DNA from: Bathymodiolus brooksi
Lineage: Eukaryota > Mollusca > Bivalvia > Mytilida > Modiolidae
Assembly: GCA_963680875.1 (NCBI GenBank)
Contig: OY804575.1
Coordinates: 102,789,505-102,853,504 of the forward strand
DNA length: 64,000 nt
Direction of reading: 5' to 3'
The notes under the pieces were generated by a model that did no database searches, was not told the DNA's origin, and was given only the letters and a program-made list of their open reading frames with translations. Within the stretch, counting starts at the first letter, position 1; each line of letters starts with the position of its first letter. Below are positions 44,421 through 55,945 of this stretch, in pieces. Both the position numbers and the translations under genes were made by a program.

Positions 44421-46660
44421 GTTGATCATGTCGCTCATGGTTTCAAAACAAAGAAAAAAAAAGGAATATAAAGATGATTTTTTTTTAAACAATATTGATT
44501 CAGTTGCCATGCAACCCGTTTAAATACATTTTTGTACACATGAGATAGAAAAAAACATTCAAAGTCTTGTCGTTTGTGTGATGCAAAAATATCGTTTGCT
44601 ATGATCTAGCTTTACAAGACACAATGACGAAAAGAGCGAAAAAAAAATATAAAAGAAAACTGTTTTAAATCAGTGAAAGCGTTGAAGGTAATTGCTATCT
44701 TAACAGCATATCTATGATTTTCTCTTTATTTCTAAATCTACCTATCAAGCGCCCTTTCGTGCAAAAAACGTTGCATTTTTCTGCGATACGCCTAGTTTGC
44801 AGCTATAGGCCTACACATCGACAATATATGGCCAGTTATGGAGTACTACAAACGGTTTAAGTTAACTTATATTTTATAGGCAGTAAACCAGTAGAACATG
44901 GACAAAAATTATAAGAGCGATTACCATCCTTTTCATTTTTTTTTACCAAAAAAGAACATATTTCAGACATAACATGACTTCAAAGTTTGAAATATATTAG
45001 CAGGGGCTCCCAAATGCCCCTAAAATCTGGTATGTGCCACCAGAATTGCTGATATTCCTAATAATACTGAAGTTAATAAAATTTTGAGTGTGGGTTACCA
45101 AACTTAACGTTAAATCTAGCTGCAGAACCGTAGCTCTTTATCATGGTCCTTTGTTTTGTCCACAAAAATAAAAAAATATCCGAAGGACTTATAGCACTGT
45201 CGTCAAAGAGCTCCGATCGAAAATGTTTGGTCAACATCCGGGATATTTTAAAGCGGTATTTTTAAAGCAGACACGGATAATTATCGTAAGTATTTATAAA
45301 TATACTGTGTATATAATGTTTTGAATTATGATGCTTTATGATTGTTATTATTATTAATTTCATTTTTTGTCCAAATATCATTTATTTTTGCAGTGTAATA
45401 TTAGATTTTTCTATAAGTTATAAGGAATCCGGCTTCAAAATCATTACAATCAACTGAAATATCGCTATATCTTGCATTTACGAATGAATTAAATGTTGCC
45501 CAAAAAGAAAAAAATATTGATGAATGATTGATTTTACTTACAAATACTATTTTGTTGATGAAAAGTCAATTAGTAACTAGTTATACCCTAAAACATGATG
45601 TCAACAGATGTTTTTGAAATCGGCTTGGTCAAAATGTAAACAAACCGGTTGGGTCATTTATAAATAACCGGGTTTGTCAGTATGTACATACCACTGATCT
45701 TATTGTAATTGAGCATTATATTGCAATTTAACAATAACTATGATTAGGAAATATCTCAAAGGCGATAAATACTGATCCATAGTATGAATATTCGCCATGG
45801 CTGCTAATTTCAGCTATTTTGAACAATAAAAAAAACGTTATTTCTATGTTAAATTGCTACTGTCGCGAACACTTGATTTTTTTAATGCTTTTTGTGGCAC
45901 TGACATCACGATTGGTGCTCAATACGCTCCACTCACTTTAAGTAGTTGTCCAGGCGCATCAATTGAGTAGTGGGAGATTCTTTTTATAACGCAATATTTT
46001 AATTGTATACTCGTTGATAACGAAGTAAGTCACTCTGTGGAAATAACTTCATGAATACGATATTTAAGTTTCTTCACAGTATAATGTTTACATTAACATT
46101 ACAGATAAGCAAATTAACAAAGGCTGTAGTATTGAATTCCTTTCCGCACGGACGATTTTGGCAGTTTGTATACAAAGAAAATGTTAGGTGTGCTTGATTA
46201 ATGCAACGTTCGTTACAAGTTGTAATACGACAAATCGAGGGGTTAGTGCCATACTGTCGTATCTTAATATTTCATCTTTTTGAGGAATTACAAAAAATAA
46301 TCTTATGATTACGCCTGATAATGTAGTGTTACCAAAATGATTTTATAAGTAAATAACACAATAAATGTTATGATTATATATGCAATTTACTTCTAATAAT
46401 CAGCATATTGATTTAATAACACTTTTTATCTATACACTAAGTAGACATGCACTATTTACATTGATAATTTCCAGATGTTAATACCATACTACAGTAACCG
46501 CTGATAAGACTGTCTGCTGATTTGTTTATCTAAAAGATTAAACAGGTGTGTGCAAGGCATTTTGATAACATCTTAGGATACACTTTTCTGGCTCCCTAAT
46601 ATTAATATGAATAATGTTTCTTTCATCAACCAAATAAAAGTAAGCAAAAATACGTTATGG
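44421..46660. other. No gene recognised; repeat G near 45100-45215
   Basis: TAGCTGCAGAACCGTAGCTC and CAAAGAGCTCC match the fold-back at 55085-55256. The remaining 2 kb shows no coding or repeat signal I can support. Confidence 0.4.
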
Positions 46661-46667
46661 CAGCAAA

Positions 46668-47621
46668 TGAAAAATTAATTTGAAATATCTTTTTATAATG
46701 ACCGAATTGTAGTATTCATCAGTTAAAACATTCTATTAAAGTAAACCTTGAATTTTTGAAAACCAACATATTTCAGGATAATTTCCAATGAATCTAAAAG
46801 CAATTAAAATCAATTATTTAAGCTAAAACATCAATACTGTAATCCTATATCACAGTAAAATTATATTTCAACCACAATAACTATTAGATGTCTGTCTGTA
46901 TGAATGATATCATAAAATAGTTTAAAAAAAAATTTCAACAGCTCTTTTGAAAATTGAATTAGACAGTAGTAACATGATTTTGAACACTGAAATCTGAGGA
47001 ATACCTTAATGGTTTCAAAATATCATTATGATAAAATTATGATAAATCCTATTGAAATAATTCAATACTGTCTGTAAATCTCAAAAGAAAATTAGTATAA
47101 AATCAAAGTACAAAATATATATCATATAACAGTCAAATTTGTATGAAAAATTAATTTGAAATATCTTTTTATAATGACCGAATTGTAGTATTCATCAGTT
47201 AAAACATTCTATTAAAGTAAACATTGATTTTTTGAAAACCAAAATATTTCAGGATAATTTCCAATGAATCTAAAAGCAATTAAAATCAATTATATAAGCT
47301 AAAACATCAATACTGTAATCATATATCACAGTAAAATTATATTTCAACCACAATAACTATTAGATGTCTGTCTGTATGAATGATATCATAAAATAGTTTA
47401 AAAAAAAATTTCAACAGCTCTTTTGAAAATTGAATTAGACAGTAGTAACATGATTTTGAACACTGAAATCTGAGGAATACCTTAATGGTTTCAAAATATC
47501 ATTATGATAAAATTATGCTAAATCCTATTGAAATAATTCAATACTGTCTGTAAATCTCAAAAGAAAATTAGTATAAAATCAAAGTACAAAATATATATCA
47601 TATAACAGTCAAATTTGTATG
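46668..47621 (+). repeat. Tandem duplication of a ~475-bp unit
   Basis: Unit 1 (46668-47142) and unit 2 (47143-47621) both begin AAAAATTAATTTGAAATATC and end AACAGTCAAATTTGTATG. Only a handful of substitutions were noticed, so the duplication is recent. No coding content. Confidence 0.85.
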
Positions 47622-48660
47622 CACTATATCTAATGCAGGAATATAATGTCTACAGTTCTAATACAATATATAGAAGAACCCCTAAACTAATCATGCAATC
47701 TAATTAAACCAGTCATTTATGTCACCACTGTTATTTTCTTAGTCTCATTCTTGATCAGAATCCTCTTCAGCATCGGTGTCAGCTAGTTTGTCATCTACTT
47801 TACTGCTTGAGGGCAATGATTTGTAATAATCGTGGTATTCAGATGGGATGATACCACTTCTGCATAAGCTGACAAGGTCTTTCGTTTTGGCTGCTGATAT
47901 CTTCTGTCTCGATGTATATTTCCTTGTCAGTTCTTGTGGTTTGGCAGTGCGTCCTCGTTTGGCTGTACCACCTACTTTGAGAACTCTGAATTCATCTTCG
48001 AAATTGTACTTAAACATGATACAGTCCAGGTTTTCTTGGGTATACCAACATAATTTTCTGCTTTTTAAACTATGTGACCACATAATGATCTTCATAATTC
48101 TTGAACCGTGAGCAGGGAATGAATGTGTGGTAATGCTGACTGGAAAAAACAGTTCTCATCTGCAGGAACACGTTTTCTAACTAATCCATTCATGAAGAGA
48201 AGATCATCAAGTCTCTGTTCATTGTGTGTGGTGACATAATTGTTGAAAGTGTCCTCCTGAACACTGATTTATTTTGCCTTTTCCATGTGCATGTCCTCAG
48301 TCTGGTCAATCGTTGGCCCTAAATTGTCATTTTGGATCTCTACTTGGTTCATCCTTGAGTTATCATTTTTAGGTAGTGAATTATCACTATTAAGCTTCTG
48401 ATTTTTACTATCACTTTTCCTCTTTCTTTTTTTCGACTTTGATGTGGCTGCAGGTTTCTTATAAAATTCGGTTTTAATTGAATTGTCATTGCAATGGCAG
48501 GTTCGAGTCACTAGAATGATAATCATCTCTGCAAGGTTTGTACGAGTCCCTGCTGTCATAAACAGACTCTATTTCGCTATAACTCTCATCTTTTTGTCGT
48601 TTTATATCATTTTTTAACTCTTTTAATGTTATATTATCATCACTACCACTAAAGTCAGAC

Positions 48661-49431
48661 TCAATAGCAGAGTGGCGTTTGAGCTGTTTTGTTGTGTTGT
48701 TTTGTTGTTTTATTCTGTTTCTTTCTGTATTTTTTCTTCTTTTTCTGTCTTGCAGTAACCTTTAAGGCATTTGGCGACCCATTGGAATCAGTTGATGAAG
48801 TATCTTCTTTATAGGTACGAACAGCTGAATTGTCCTGAATTAATATTTGGTCTTGTGAATTTTTATTACCCGGGGTTTCATTCATATCAGCCATAGGTGT
48901 GTCATTGGTAATCGGTTTATCAGCCATAGGTGTGTCATTGGCAACTGGTTTATCAGCCGTAGATGCGTCATTGGTACCTGGTTCATCAGTGGTAGGTGTG
49001 TTATTGGTACCTGGTTCATCAACCGTAGGTGTGTCATTGTGACCTGGTTGATCAGTGGTAGGTGTGTCATTCGTACCTGGCTCATCAGTGGTAGGTGTGT
49101 CATTGATACCTGGTTCATCAGTGGTAGGTGTGTCATTGATACCTGTTTCATCAACCATAGGTGTGTCAATGGTACCTGGTTCATCAGCCATAGGTGTGTC
49201 ATTGGTACCTTGTTCATCAGTTATAGGTGTGTCATTGCTACCTGGTTCATCAACCGTAGGTGTGGCATTGGTACCTTGTGTATCATTACTACCTACTTGT
49301 TGCCTGTTTGTTACTGAGGAACCATCTTCTGTATCCCCTTCGACTGCATTAGAACCATTCTCTTGGGTATCACGTACCATTGATGCAATTGTCGTCCATT
49401 CCTCGTCTGAAGACCAACTAGATTCCGACAT
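48661..49431 (-). CDS. Acidic repeat N-terminal region of the above gene
   Basis: 256 codons are open from ATG 49431. Residues about 58-180 consist of 11-residue repeats of type GTNDTPTTDEP. They are low-complexity, acidic and Thr/Pro-rich, expected to be disordered. The region ends with a Lys-rich stretch (RQKKKKKYRKKQNK). The usable start is supported by the 3' splice site just upstream. The frame ends at 48661 where a neighbouring frame (AIESDFSGSDD) takes over. Confidence 0.6.
   Translation of the reverse strand: MSESSWSSDEEWTTIASMVRDTQENGSNAVEGDTEDGSSVTNRQQVGSNDTQGTNATPTVDEPGSNDTPITDEQGTNDTPMADEPGTIDTPMVDETGINDTPTTDEPGINDTPTTDEPGTNDTPTTDQPGHNDTPTVDEPGTNNTPTTDEPGTNDASTADKPVANDTPMADKPITNDTPMADMNETPGNKNSQDQILIQDNSAVRTYKEDTSSTDSNGSPNALKVTARQKKKKKYRKKQNKTTKQHNKTAQTPLCY
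48896..49290 (-). repeat. Coding 33-bp minisatellite, 11 units plus partial
   Basis: Units such as GGTGTGTCATTGGTACCTGG (plus strand) recur every 33 bp without indels from 48896 to 49258, then a partial unit follows. Because 33 is divisible by three, frames stay open on both strands here, which gives spurious overlapping frames. Confidence 0.9.
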
Positions 49432-50104
49432 TTTATTACCTGAAACAAATGAATATGAAGCTTATTATTTTGATTAGCTAAAAGAATTGGCCAACTATAG
49501 GATTACCTCTCATATCCTATTGCCAAACAAGTAAACTCACTACAAATTATACCTCTGACAACAAACTTTGACACCTAAGTTGCATAGCCTCCCCTTTCAG
49601 ATATTGGACAGCAGCCATAGTCCGTCATGCATATTTTCAAGTTGTAAACCACATTTTTTTTACATCTAATTCCATTGAGGGGTTTAGGAGGAAATCTTCT
49701 TATCAAATAATTTGATCATTAAAAAGTGATAATCTTTTCAATCTGGTTAAATAGAGTTCTTGTGAACAAATAAAAACTGAAACTTATCAATCGAAAACTG
49801 TAATTAATTAGTACTGTAGATGTTTCCATCACATTCACCATAACCAGCCTCTACTGAAAATATGGAAATAAATAACAATTAAAAGGCCATGCATTCTAAA
49901 CAAAATGTCAATAATTTTAGCGAAGGGTATGTACAAACGTCATACTTGAGATAATAATAATTCAAGATTTTTAGCACAAACATGTACAATCCGTCTAAGA
50001 AAATTTATGAAGACTTAATACATATATTAAATTAAGTGAATACATAGTAAATTGATTAATATATCAAAGTATAGCAAGTGAATATCTAATTCTTACCTTT
50101 TAAT

Positions 50105-50685
50105 CCATTGTTGTCTCAACTTTTCATTGCAGATACTATATTTCTTCCTGTTAATTCACTTTTTGTAAATGTAACATCAGCTCTAGAATGCATCAACTTT
50201 ATTTACTCTCTCCTGCCTCTACAGAATACTGTTTATAAATAACATATGCAACGCGTTATCTGATATTGAGATAAGATGGCTAAACTTACTGGATTATTAG
50301 ATTACTTTTCTGCAGTGCCAAAATGACTTATCTTTAAATAAGCTGTTTTGGCACTATTTTCTAAATAAAAAAATATGATATCATAAATGCAAAGTATATT
50401 ATCTTCACATAAATTTTTACAGCAATGTATCTTTTAATTAAAAAAATATACCTGGCATGCAATTATAGATTATCCAATATTACTGTTGTTTGGCGTTTCA
50501 AGAAGACGTATATAATATGATAATACTTTTGGGTTCTGGTCAAATTAAAATTAATGCATTATCCTTTTGCCCTGAAATTTACCGACACAACTAGATGCTA
50601 ACTTATCAACATTTTAGTGCAAAAAAATGAAATTAGCAAAATTTTCAGATACGACTTTTTGGCTCTAACCCCTCGAAATGTTCGT
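50105..50685. other. Presumed 5' flank, nothing further recognised
   Basis: Contains the leader exon start and promoter of the 47.7-50.1 kb gene, if real. No TATA box could be assigned. Confidence 0.35.
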
Positions 50686-50689
50686 GCTT

Positions 50690-51030
50690 TGCTCACTGAA
50701 AATAGAGGCTCAGTGGTCTGAGCCTATGTCGTTCACCTTTCATTCTGCTTTGAGGAAACTTAATACAGACAGAACCTTCTATAGGTGCTTCCCACCAAAG
50801 TTCGGCTCATTTGGCTAAGCAGTTTCAGAGAAGAAGATTGTTAGAAATCGGCTAATCAGAAACAAGAATTGTCTGTGGCGACCATGTTTGTCAACGGATC
50901 GGGATGATATGTGCAATCTTTATAGAAGACCTTCCATAGTTGCTTCCTACCAAGTTTCGGTTCATTTGGCCAAGAACTTTTAGAGGAGAAGATTTTTGTT
51001 TTTAATCTGCCAATCAGAAACAAGAATAGC
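50690..51030 (+). repeat. Dispersed repeat E, host of the nested insertions (left part)
   Basis: Two partial, similar blocks contain TTCGGCTCATTTGGCTAAGC / TTCGGTTCATTTGGCCAAG and AATCAGAAACAAGAAT. The second block is interrupted at 51030 and continues at 51714 and again at 53711. Confidence 0.65.
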
Positions 51031-51723
51031 CAATCGTAACTACTCAGCCATTCTCGCTACCCTACAAATAACCTCGTATGCATTAGTCGTACAAATCGCA
51101 CTACTTTTCACATGTCAGTTACATGAAAGTTTGATAAAGTTATATTTTAAACAATTTTCTATATTTCAATTATTTTCATGGATAAATGTTAAAGTTTTAA
51201 TTAGTTTTGCATGATTATATTTTACTTAGTATGTCTTCCATATTGGATTTTCGTGGACTATATTGTTGTGCGGCTTAACTTAACTTAACTTCCGGCAAAC
51301 AATTTAAGAAGAATTTCGACTATCTACGTACGAGGTTATTTGTAGGGCAATCGTAACTACTCGACCATTCTCGCTATCCTGCAAATAACCTCGTACGTAC
51401 ATAGTAGAAATTCTTCTTAAATTGTTTGCCGGAAGTTAAGTTAAGCTAAGCCGCACAAACATATAGTCCACGAAAATCCAATATGGAAGACATACTAGGT
51501 AAAATCTAATCATGCAAAACTAATTAAAACTTTAATTGAAATATAGAAGATTGTTTAAAATATAACTTTATCAAACTTTCATGTAACTGACATGTGAAAA
51601 GTAGTGCGATTTATACGCCTAATGCATACGAGGTTATTTGCAGGGTAGCGAGAATGGCCGAATAGTTACGATTGATTTGTAGGGTAGCGAGAATGGCCGA
51701 GTAGTTACGATTGCAAGAATCGC
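51021..51723 (+). mobile_element. Mutator-type MITE X, interrupted by MITE Y
   Basis: MITE X (51031-51347 plus 51685-51713) has ends CAATCGTAACTACTC and GAGTAGTTACGATTG as parts of ~48-bp terminal inverted repeats. Its flanks CAAGAATAGC (51021-51030) and CAAGAATCGC (51714-51723) form a 10-bp TSD with one mismatch. Long TIRs and 9-10-bp TSDs are typical of Mutator-like elements. Confidence 0.85.
51338..51684 (-). mobile_element. Mutator-type MITE Y nested in MITE X
   Basis: MITE Y spans 51348-51674 (327 bp), inverted relative to X. It is flanked by ATTTGTAGGG at 51338-51347 and 51675-51684, an exact 10-bp TSD located inside the right TIR of X. Confidence 0.9.
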
Positions 51724-51741
51724 TTGTGGCGACCATGTTTG

Positions 51742-53714
51742 TTAAGGGCAGTTAACAAAAATGGCTCCTACTGCTATATCTGTCTAATTTACTCATTTTT
51801 ATGATTTTATTGGATCTAAATAGTTCAAAAGATCTGTAATGATTTGATGTTTGTTACTGCAAAAAATCTTTAAGATATCTAGAATAACAAAAAAATATGT
51901 CCAAAAAACATGCCAGAATTGTCAGGAGTGCAACCCTTTTTTGTGACACTTTAAAAAATCCTTAATGTTCAGCAACCTACCACAGTGGTAAATCAAACAA
52001 TATGTTATCAAAATCTATTTCATCACAAACTTTGATATGTTGACATACTTTAAGATAGCAATAGGTCATGCTTCACATTTGTTATTGCATAAAAATATGG
52101 CTTTGTAAAAAAGATGTACCTAGTCAGGAGTGCAACAAACATTTATGCAAGGTTTCCTAAATTACATTGTAGAAATGTTGTCTTTTAGTTTTCAAAGATA
52201 TGGGGTATAAATAAATCTTAATACATCTTTGCTGCTTCAAGACCATAGTTAAAGGATACACTAAAATCAGTAGTAAGGCCAAGAATGTCACATTAAAGGC
52301 AGCACCCTCAAATGTCAGGAGTGCAACATTTTATATTTTCTTAGACATATTTTCTTTTAAATGTAAAATCACATTTGTCTTTCTATTTCAACAGAGACTG
52401 ACCAAGAGAACAGATAAAACCCATTTACCTGTTTGAGATACATAACATATCTCTCACAGAAGCATTTGATTTATGTCAGGAGTGCTACTAGTTTTAAGTG
52501 ATTTTCTACACAGTCTAAATTATACCTTTTTATATGGATGATTTAAATAAAATGAGATTCTGTCAAGTTTAGAATAATGTTTGAAAAAATTAAAAGTGCC
52601 AATAGCATTTTATGTGCTCTTAATTTTATGTAATAAAGCATTTTTGTTCATTTTAGATGGTATCATGCTTTAATATATATTAGGTATTAATACTAGAGAC
52701 ATTCTCTGACAAAGGAATATGTTTTCTAGGTTCATTAGCTATTGGAGATTAATTGACTTGATAAAGTTTATGATAAATGCATTTATCTATTTTCTTATAG
52801 ATAATTTATGGTTAACCATGTAAATGTTGCACTCCTGACATAAATATTTAAAAATCATTGAAATTTGATATAATTAATTTTCTAAGTATCCAAAAAATAC
52901 TTGTAATTGTACATTAAACATCTATTTTCAATATTAATTTAGAATAATTAAAAATATTGCTGCTAAAACTGGGTATTAAAGAAGTGGTATGGCAAAAAAT
53001 TGCTACAAATTTCCAAATACTGTCATTTCTGTACAAATATTTCATTGAAAACAGGTAAAAATTATTGTATGAGTTAACAGTAACATCACTGTTCAATGTT
53101 GGCATTTTAAAATGTGGTATTTTCTTCTTTTTTTTCTTTATTATAAATTTATAAAATGTCAGGAGTGCAACAAAAAATAGACAAAATGTTTTTTCTACAA
53201 CCAATTATTTTGCGATGTTCAAGAATCAATGTTATTATTTTTTTACAAATGGCTACTTATCTTTAAAGTTTGAAAATTTTGCTGTCTTAAGTAAAACTAT
53301 TCATTATTATTTTGATAATAAAAACTTTATCAGGTAGATTGGACAAAAATATTGAGAATTTTTCATACAAAATAGCTTTTAAGAAAAACTACAACTACCA
53401 ATAACCCAATATTTTGCACAAAAAGTCATTTATATCAGTTGCATTGTTTGAGAAACCATTATACAAAATAATTGAGACTAAAGATTGTTTAACTGATATA
53501 GAATAAGTATGTGTTTTACATGGTTGTTATGCCAATTTGTGTTCAATAAAAGGTTCTTAAAAATTTATTGCTTATCTGTTCATAGTTTCTTTCTTGTTTC
53601 ATTTACTTCAATGTATACAACATTGAACATTATCAGCAGAAAGTTCTTAGGAGTGAGTTTAATTTGGACATTTTTTTCACGTGTTGGAGCCATTTTGTAT
53701 GAAACAGCCCTTAA
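51742..53714. mobile_element. 1,965-bp TTAA-flanked non-autonomous transposon
   Basis: The element 51746-53710 begins GGGCAGTTAACAAAAATGGC and ends GCCATTTTGTATGAAACAGC followed by CC, giving imperfect 23-bp TIRs. TTAA flanks both ends. The uninterrupted relative at 50880-50910 reads GACCATGTTTGTCAACGG, so it serves as a paralogous empty site. No transposase frame is present. TTAA and GGG ends fit Kolobok-like elements. Confidence 0.85.
51921..53171 (+). repeat. Six copies of a 14-bp motif inside the TTAA element
   Basis: GTCAGGAGTGCAAC occurs at 51921, 52123, 52314, 52475 (one mismatch) and 53158 on the plus strand, and inverted at 52826-52839. The surrounding sequence does not repeat. This could be an array of protein-binding sites. 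Confidence 0.9.
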
Positions 53715-53904
53715 CGGATCGGGACGAAATGAGTAATCGTTACAGAGGACCTCCCATAGATGCTTCCTACTAAGTTTCACTTCATTTGGTTGAGGCGTTT
53801 CAGAGGAGAAGATTAAAATATGAATAGTTAATGGACGACATACGACGAACGAAAGACGACGGAGTGATGATAAAAGCTCACCTTGCCTTTGGCAAGGTGA
53901 GCTA
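53711..53904 (+). repeat. Dispersed repeat E, right part
   Basis: Resumes the host repeat (ACGGATCGGGACGAAATGAG) and ends in the hairpin AGCTCACCTTG...CAAGGTGAGCT (53876-53904), its inverted terminus. Confidence 0.7.
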
Positions 53905-54118
53905 ACAACAGTCATTGGGTATATATGTCGCTCCACTCGGACACATTATTCTGATTCCGAGCCAACCCGTCTTTGCTCTTTCTCCTTAATGCTGCGTTCT
54001 TAGCGGAGAAGCAACAAATACCAATTTTATATTCTTTTGTTTGACAAGACCGCAGCTCGTCCCCACAATCTATCACACTCGAGGCGAGAACGCTAACCAT
54101 TACGCTACCGATGTAGTT
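53905..54118 (-). repeat. SINE family B, head part
   Basis: Minus-strand head GGTAGCGTAATGGTTAGC (box-A-like), body GCTTCTCCGCTAAGAACGC, ending at the GTGTCCGAGTGG block. The tail is absent. Confidence 0.7.
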
Positions 54119-54119
54119 C

Positions 54120-55080
54120 CCTATTTTTATTTTCTTTTTATTATTTTTTTAATCAAAATTTCTTATTGTCCTTCAATATATTATTTGAAAACAAAAATTA
54201 ATCCAAAACAATAAGAGTTACTTGATATCTATATAAACATTGAGAGTTCCTACTTTTTTTCAAACACTCTTTGAATATTGCAATAATCCAACTGCATAGC
54301 AAATAAAGAAAACGAATTATAAGTGCTATACAAAATCATGACCATTCTGTCGAAGGTGACTTGGTGAATGCCAATTCTGCACAAACCGTTTGGTATTTCT
54401 TTCTTTTAATGTTATACAAAACATCCACATATAAAATATTTTGACAATGTGCTGTTGGGTTTTTTTTTCACAACTTTTATTCATTGAAGACAATTTTTTG
54501 TTTTTTCTTTTTATCAATTTGCAAGTCGAACATATCATTGACAAGTGTTATAATAAACCTTAAATAAATTACAAAAAGGAAACATAATTGTGATATTGAG
54601 CTGTTTTCGCTATTCTTTCAATTTTTTACATAGACAAAACCGGTTCTAATGAGAGAAAAAAATTTGGGACCCAACCGGAAAGTAGTGGCTGACAGAGCCG
54701 GAACGAATGTACGTAAATAAGCATCGTGTTTTTTACTGTAGCAAGTCTAAAACTATTCAGGGTGGCACGCCAGTGCAAACTATCATGTATATAAGCATTA
54801 CAAAGGGTTTGTGTACTTTAATTACACATATAGACTACTTTTTATAGCTTTATTTGTTGATTTCAATCTCATTATTAGCATTTTTCATTGTTTATGTCCA
54901 TCATTTTATCTATATCTGAGTAATCTATTAAGTTAACCACAGAAACATATAGGTAAAAACAAGCAAAAATAATCGACCGATAACGACATCTTCTGGATTC
55001 AAGATATAATAAAACAATATGATCATAATACTTACATTTTGTCGTCGCCTGTATGTCAAACATGCCTAATTGACTTGTAC
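54120..55080. other. No gene recognised
   Basis: AT-rich, short minus-strand frames without motifs. Confidence 0.4.
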
Positions 55081-55084
55081 CGGA

Positions 55085-55256
55085 AGATGACAGAACAATT
55101 CCGACCGGAGCTCTTTGACGACAGTGTTATAGGAGCTACGTTAAATATAGCTGCAGAACCGTAGATATTTAGGTCCTTTTTGTTTTTTTCGGGGTCCGCC
55201 CTATCAGAAAATTTCACAAGGACCTAAAGAGCTATGGCTACGCAGCTACATTAAAT
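55085..55256. repeat. Fold-back repeat G
   Basis: TACGTTAAATATAGCTGCAG with GTAGATATTTAGGTCC is matched roughly in inverse by GGACCTAAAGAGCTATGGC with TACGCAGCTACATTAAA. Related sequence is at 45100-45215. Confidence 0.5.
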
Positions 55257-55289
55257 CATGCTCTTAAATATATGTAGGATGGACAAGTT

Positions 55290-55945
55290 GAGGTTCGGAC
55301 ATGAAAGACCCACTGATTCAGACTGTTGTCTAATATGTACATGTCTTTCTGTAAGAAATTTTGCAAACGCAATCAATAAATCATACACACACGTACAACC
55401 GCATTGTATCTTCTTCTTCCAGTGTAGAGCAGGAGTCGTCGCCGACTATTTTAAGTTCTGCGGGACTAGGCATGCCAGGCACACACAGCTGATGTCCCCA
55501 AGACTATGTACAACTAAACACTTCACTATGACACAGTTAAAACTATTTACACTGGTTGGCGTGGCTAACCTGTTGCTGGAGGTTAGCCCTGAACTCCTCT
55601 TTGGAGCTGGTCCCAACTGTGGTGTCTGGTAGGTGGTTCCATTCTCGTGCTGTTCTTTGGAAGGAGTTTCTGAGAGTGTCATAATTGGACCTCTCCTGGA
55701 AGAACCTATGTTGACCTCTGGTTATGCTGTCACCAGGTCTAACGTATAAGTCTCGGTCGATGTCCATGTGTTGATGCTTATACATCATAACGAGTCTGCT
55801 TATCCTCCTCCGTTGTTCTAATGTCTGCCACTCAAGTGATGTTAACATGCTTGTCACGCATCCTTGTGTTCTGCTGGTGTAATCATTTATGACGAAGCGG
55901 GCAGCTCTTCTCTGTACATTTTCTAATGTCTGTATATATCAGGGT
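55290..55945 (-). mobile_element. LINE 3'-terminal fragment
   Basis: Contains the coding C-terminus 55543-55945 and probable 3' UTR to about 55290. Neither TSD nor tail could be fixed. Confidence 0.6.
55543..55945 (-). pseudogene. Non-LTR reverse transcriptase C-terminus
   Basis: About 130 codons: VQRRAARFVINDYTSRTQGC, TSMLTSLEWQTLEQRR, then RNSFQRTAREWNHLP. The order QRRAARF, L-x-W-x-x-L-x-x-RR, and FF-x-R...WN-x-LP is characteristic of the region after the RT domain in jockey/CR1-type LINEs. No internal stop is seen, but the catalytic domain is missing, so it is a 5'-truncated copy. Confidence 0.8.

Larger units (their letters stand above)
47745..50097 (-). pseudogene. Spliced gene or pseudogene of unknown multi-copy family
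   Basis: A leader exon (from somewhere above 50097) ends at AAAAG/GTAAGA. The 657-bp intron 49440-50096 ends TTTGTTTCAG, nine bases before the ATG at 49431. The protein can then be followed through several frames: an acidic start SSWSSDEEWTTIASMV, 11-residue repeats, a basic region, SDFSGSDDNITLKELK, KKRKRKSD, then VPADENCFFQSA (near 48130-48170) and CWYTQENLDCIMFKY with a C-terminal CRSGIIPSEYHDYYKSLP. An in-frame TAA at 48269 and frame changes near 48670, 48500 and 48130 break it. DENCFF recalls the DGNC box of OTU cysteine proteases, a weak hint only. I recall similar repeated proteins in bivalves. Confidence 0.55.

Noticed and set aside
48896..49290. CRISPR-like array
   Set aside because: Contiguous coding minisatellite without spacers, in a eukaryotic genome.
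48882..49477. Long overlapping frames on both strands over the 33-bp repeat
   Set aside because: A stop-free 33-bp unit keeps every copy open in several frames; only the frame from ATG 49431 has non-repeat coding character.
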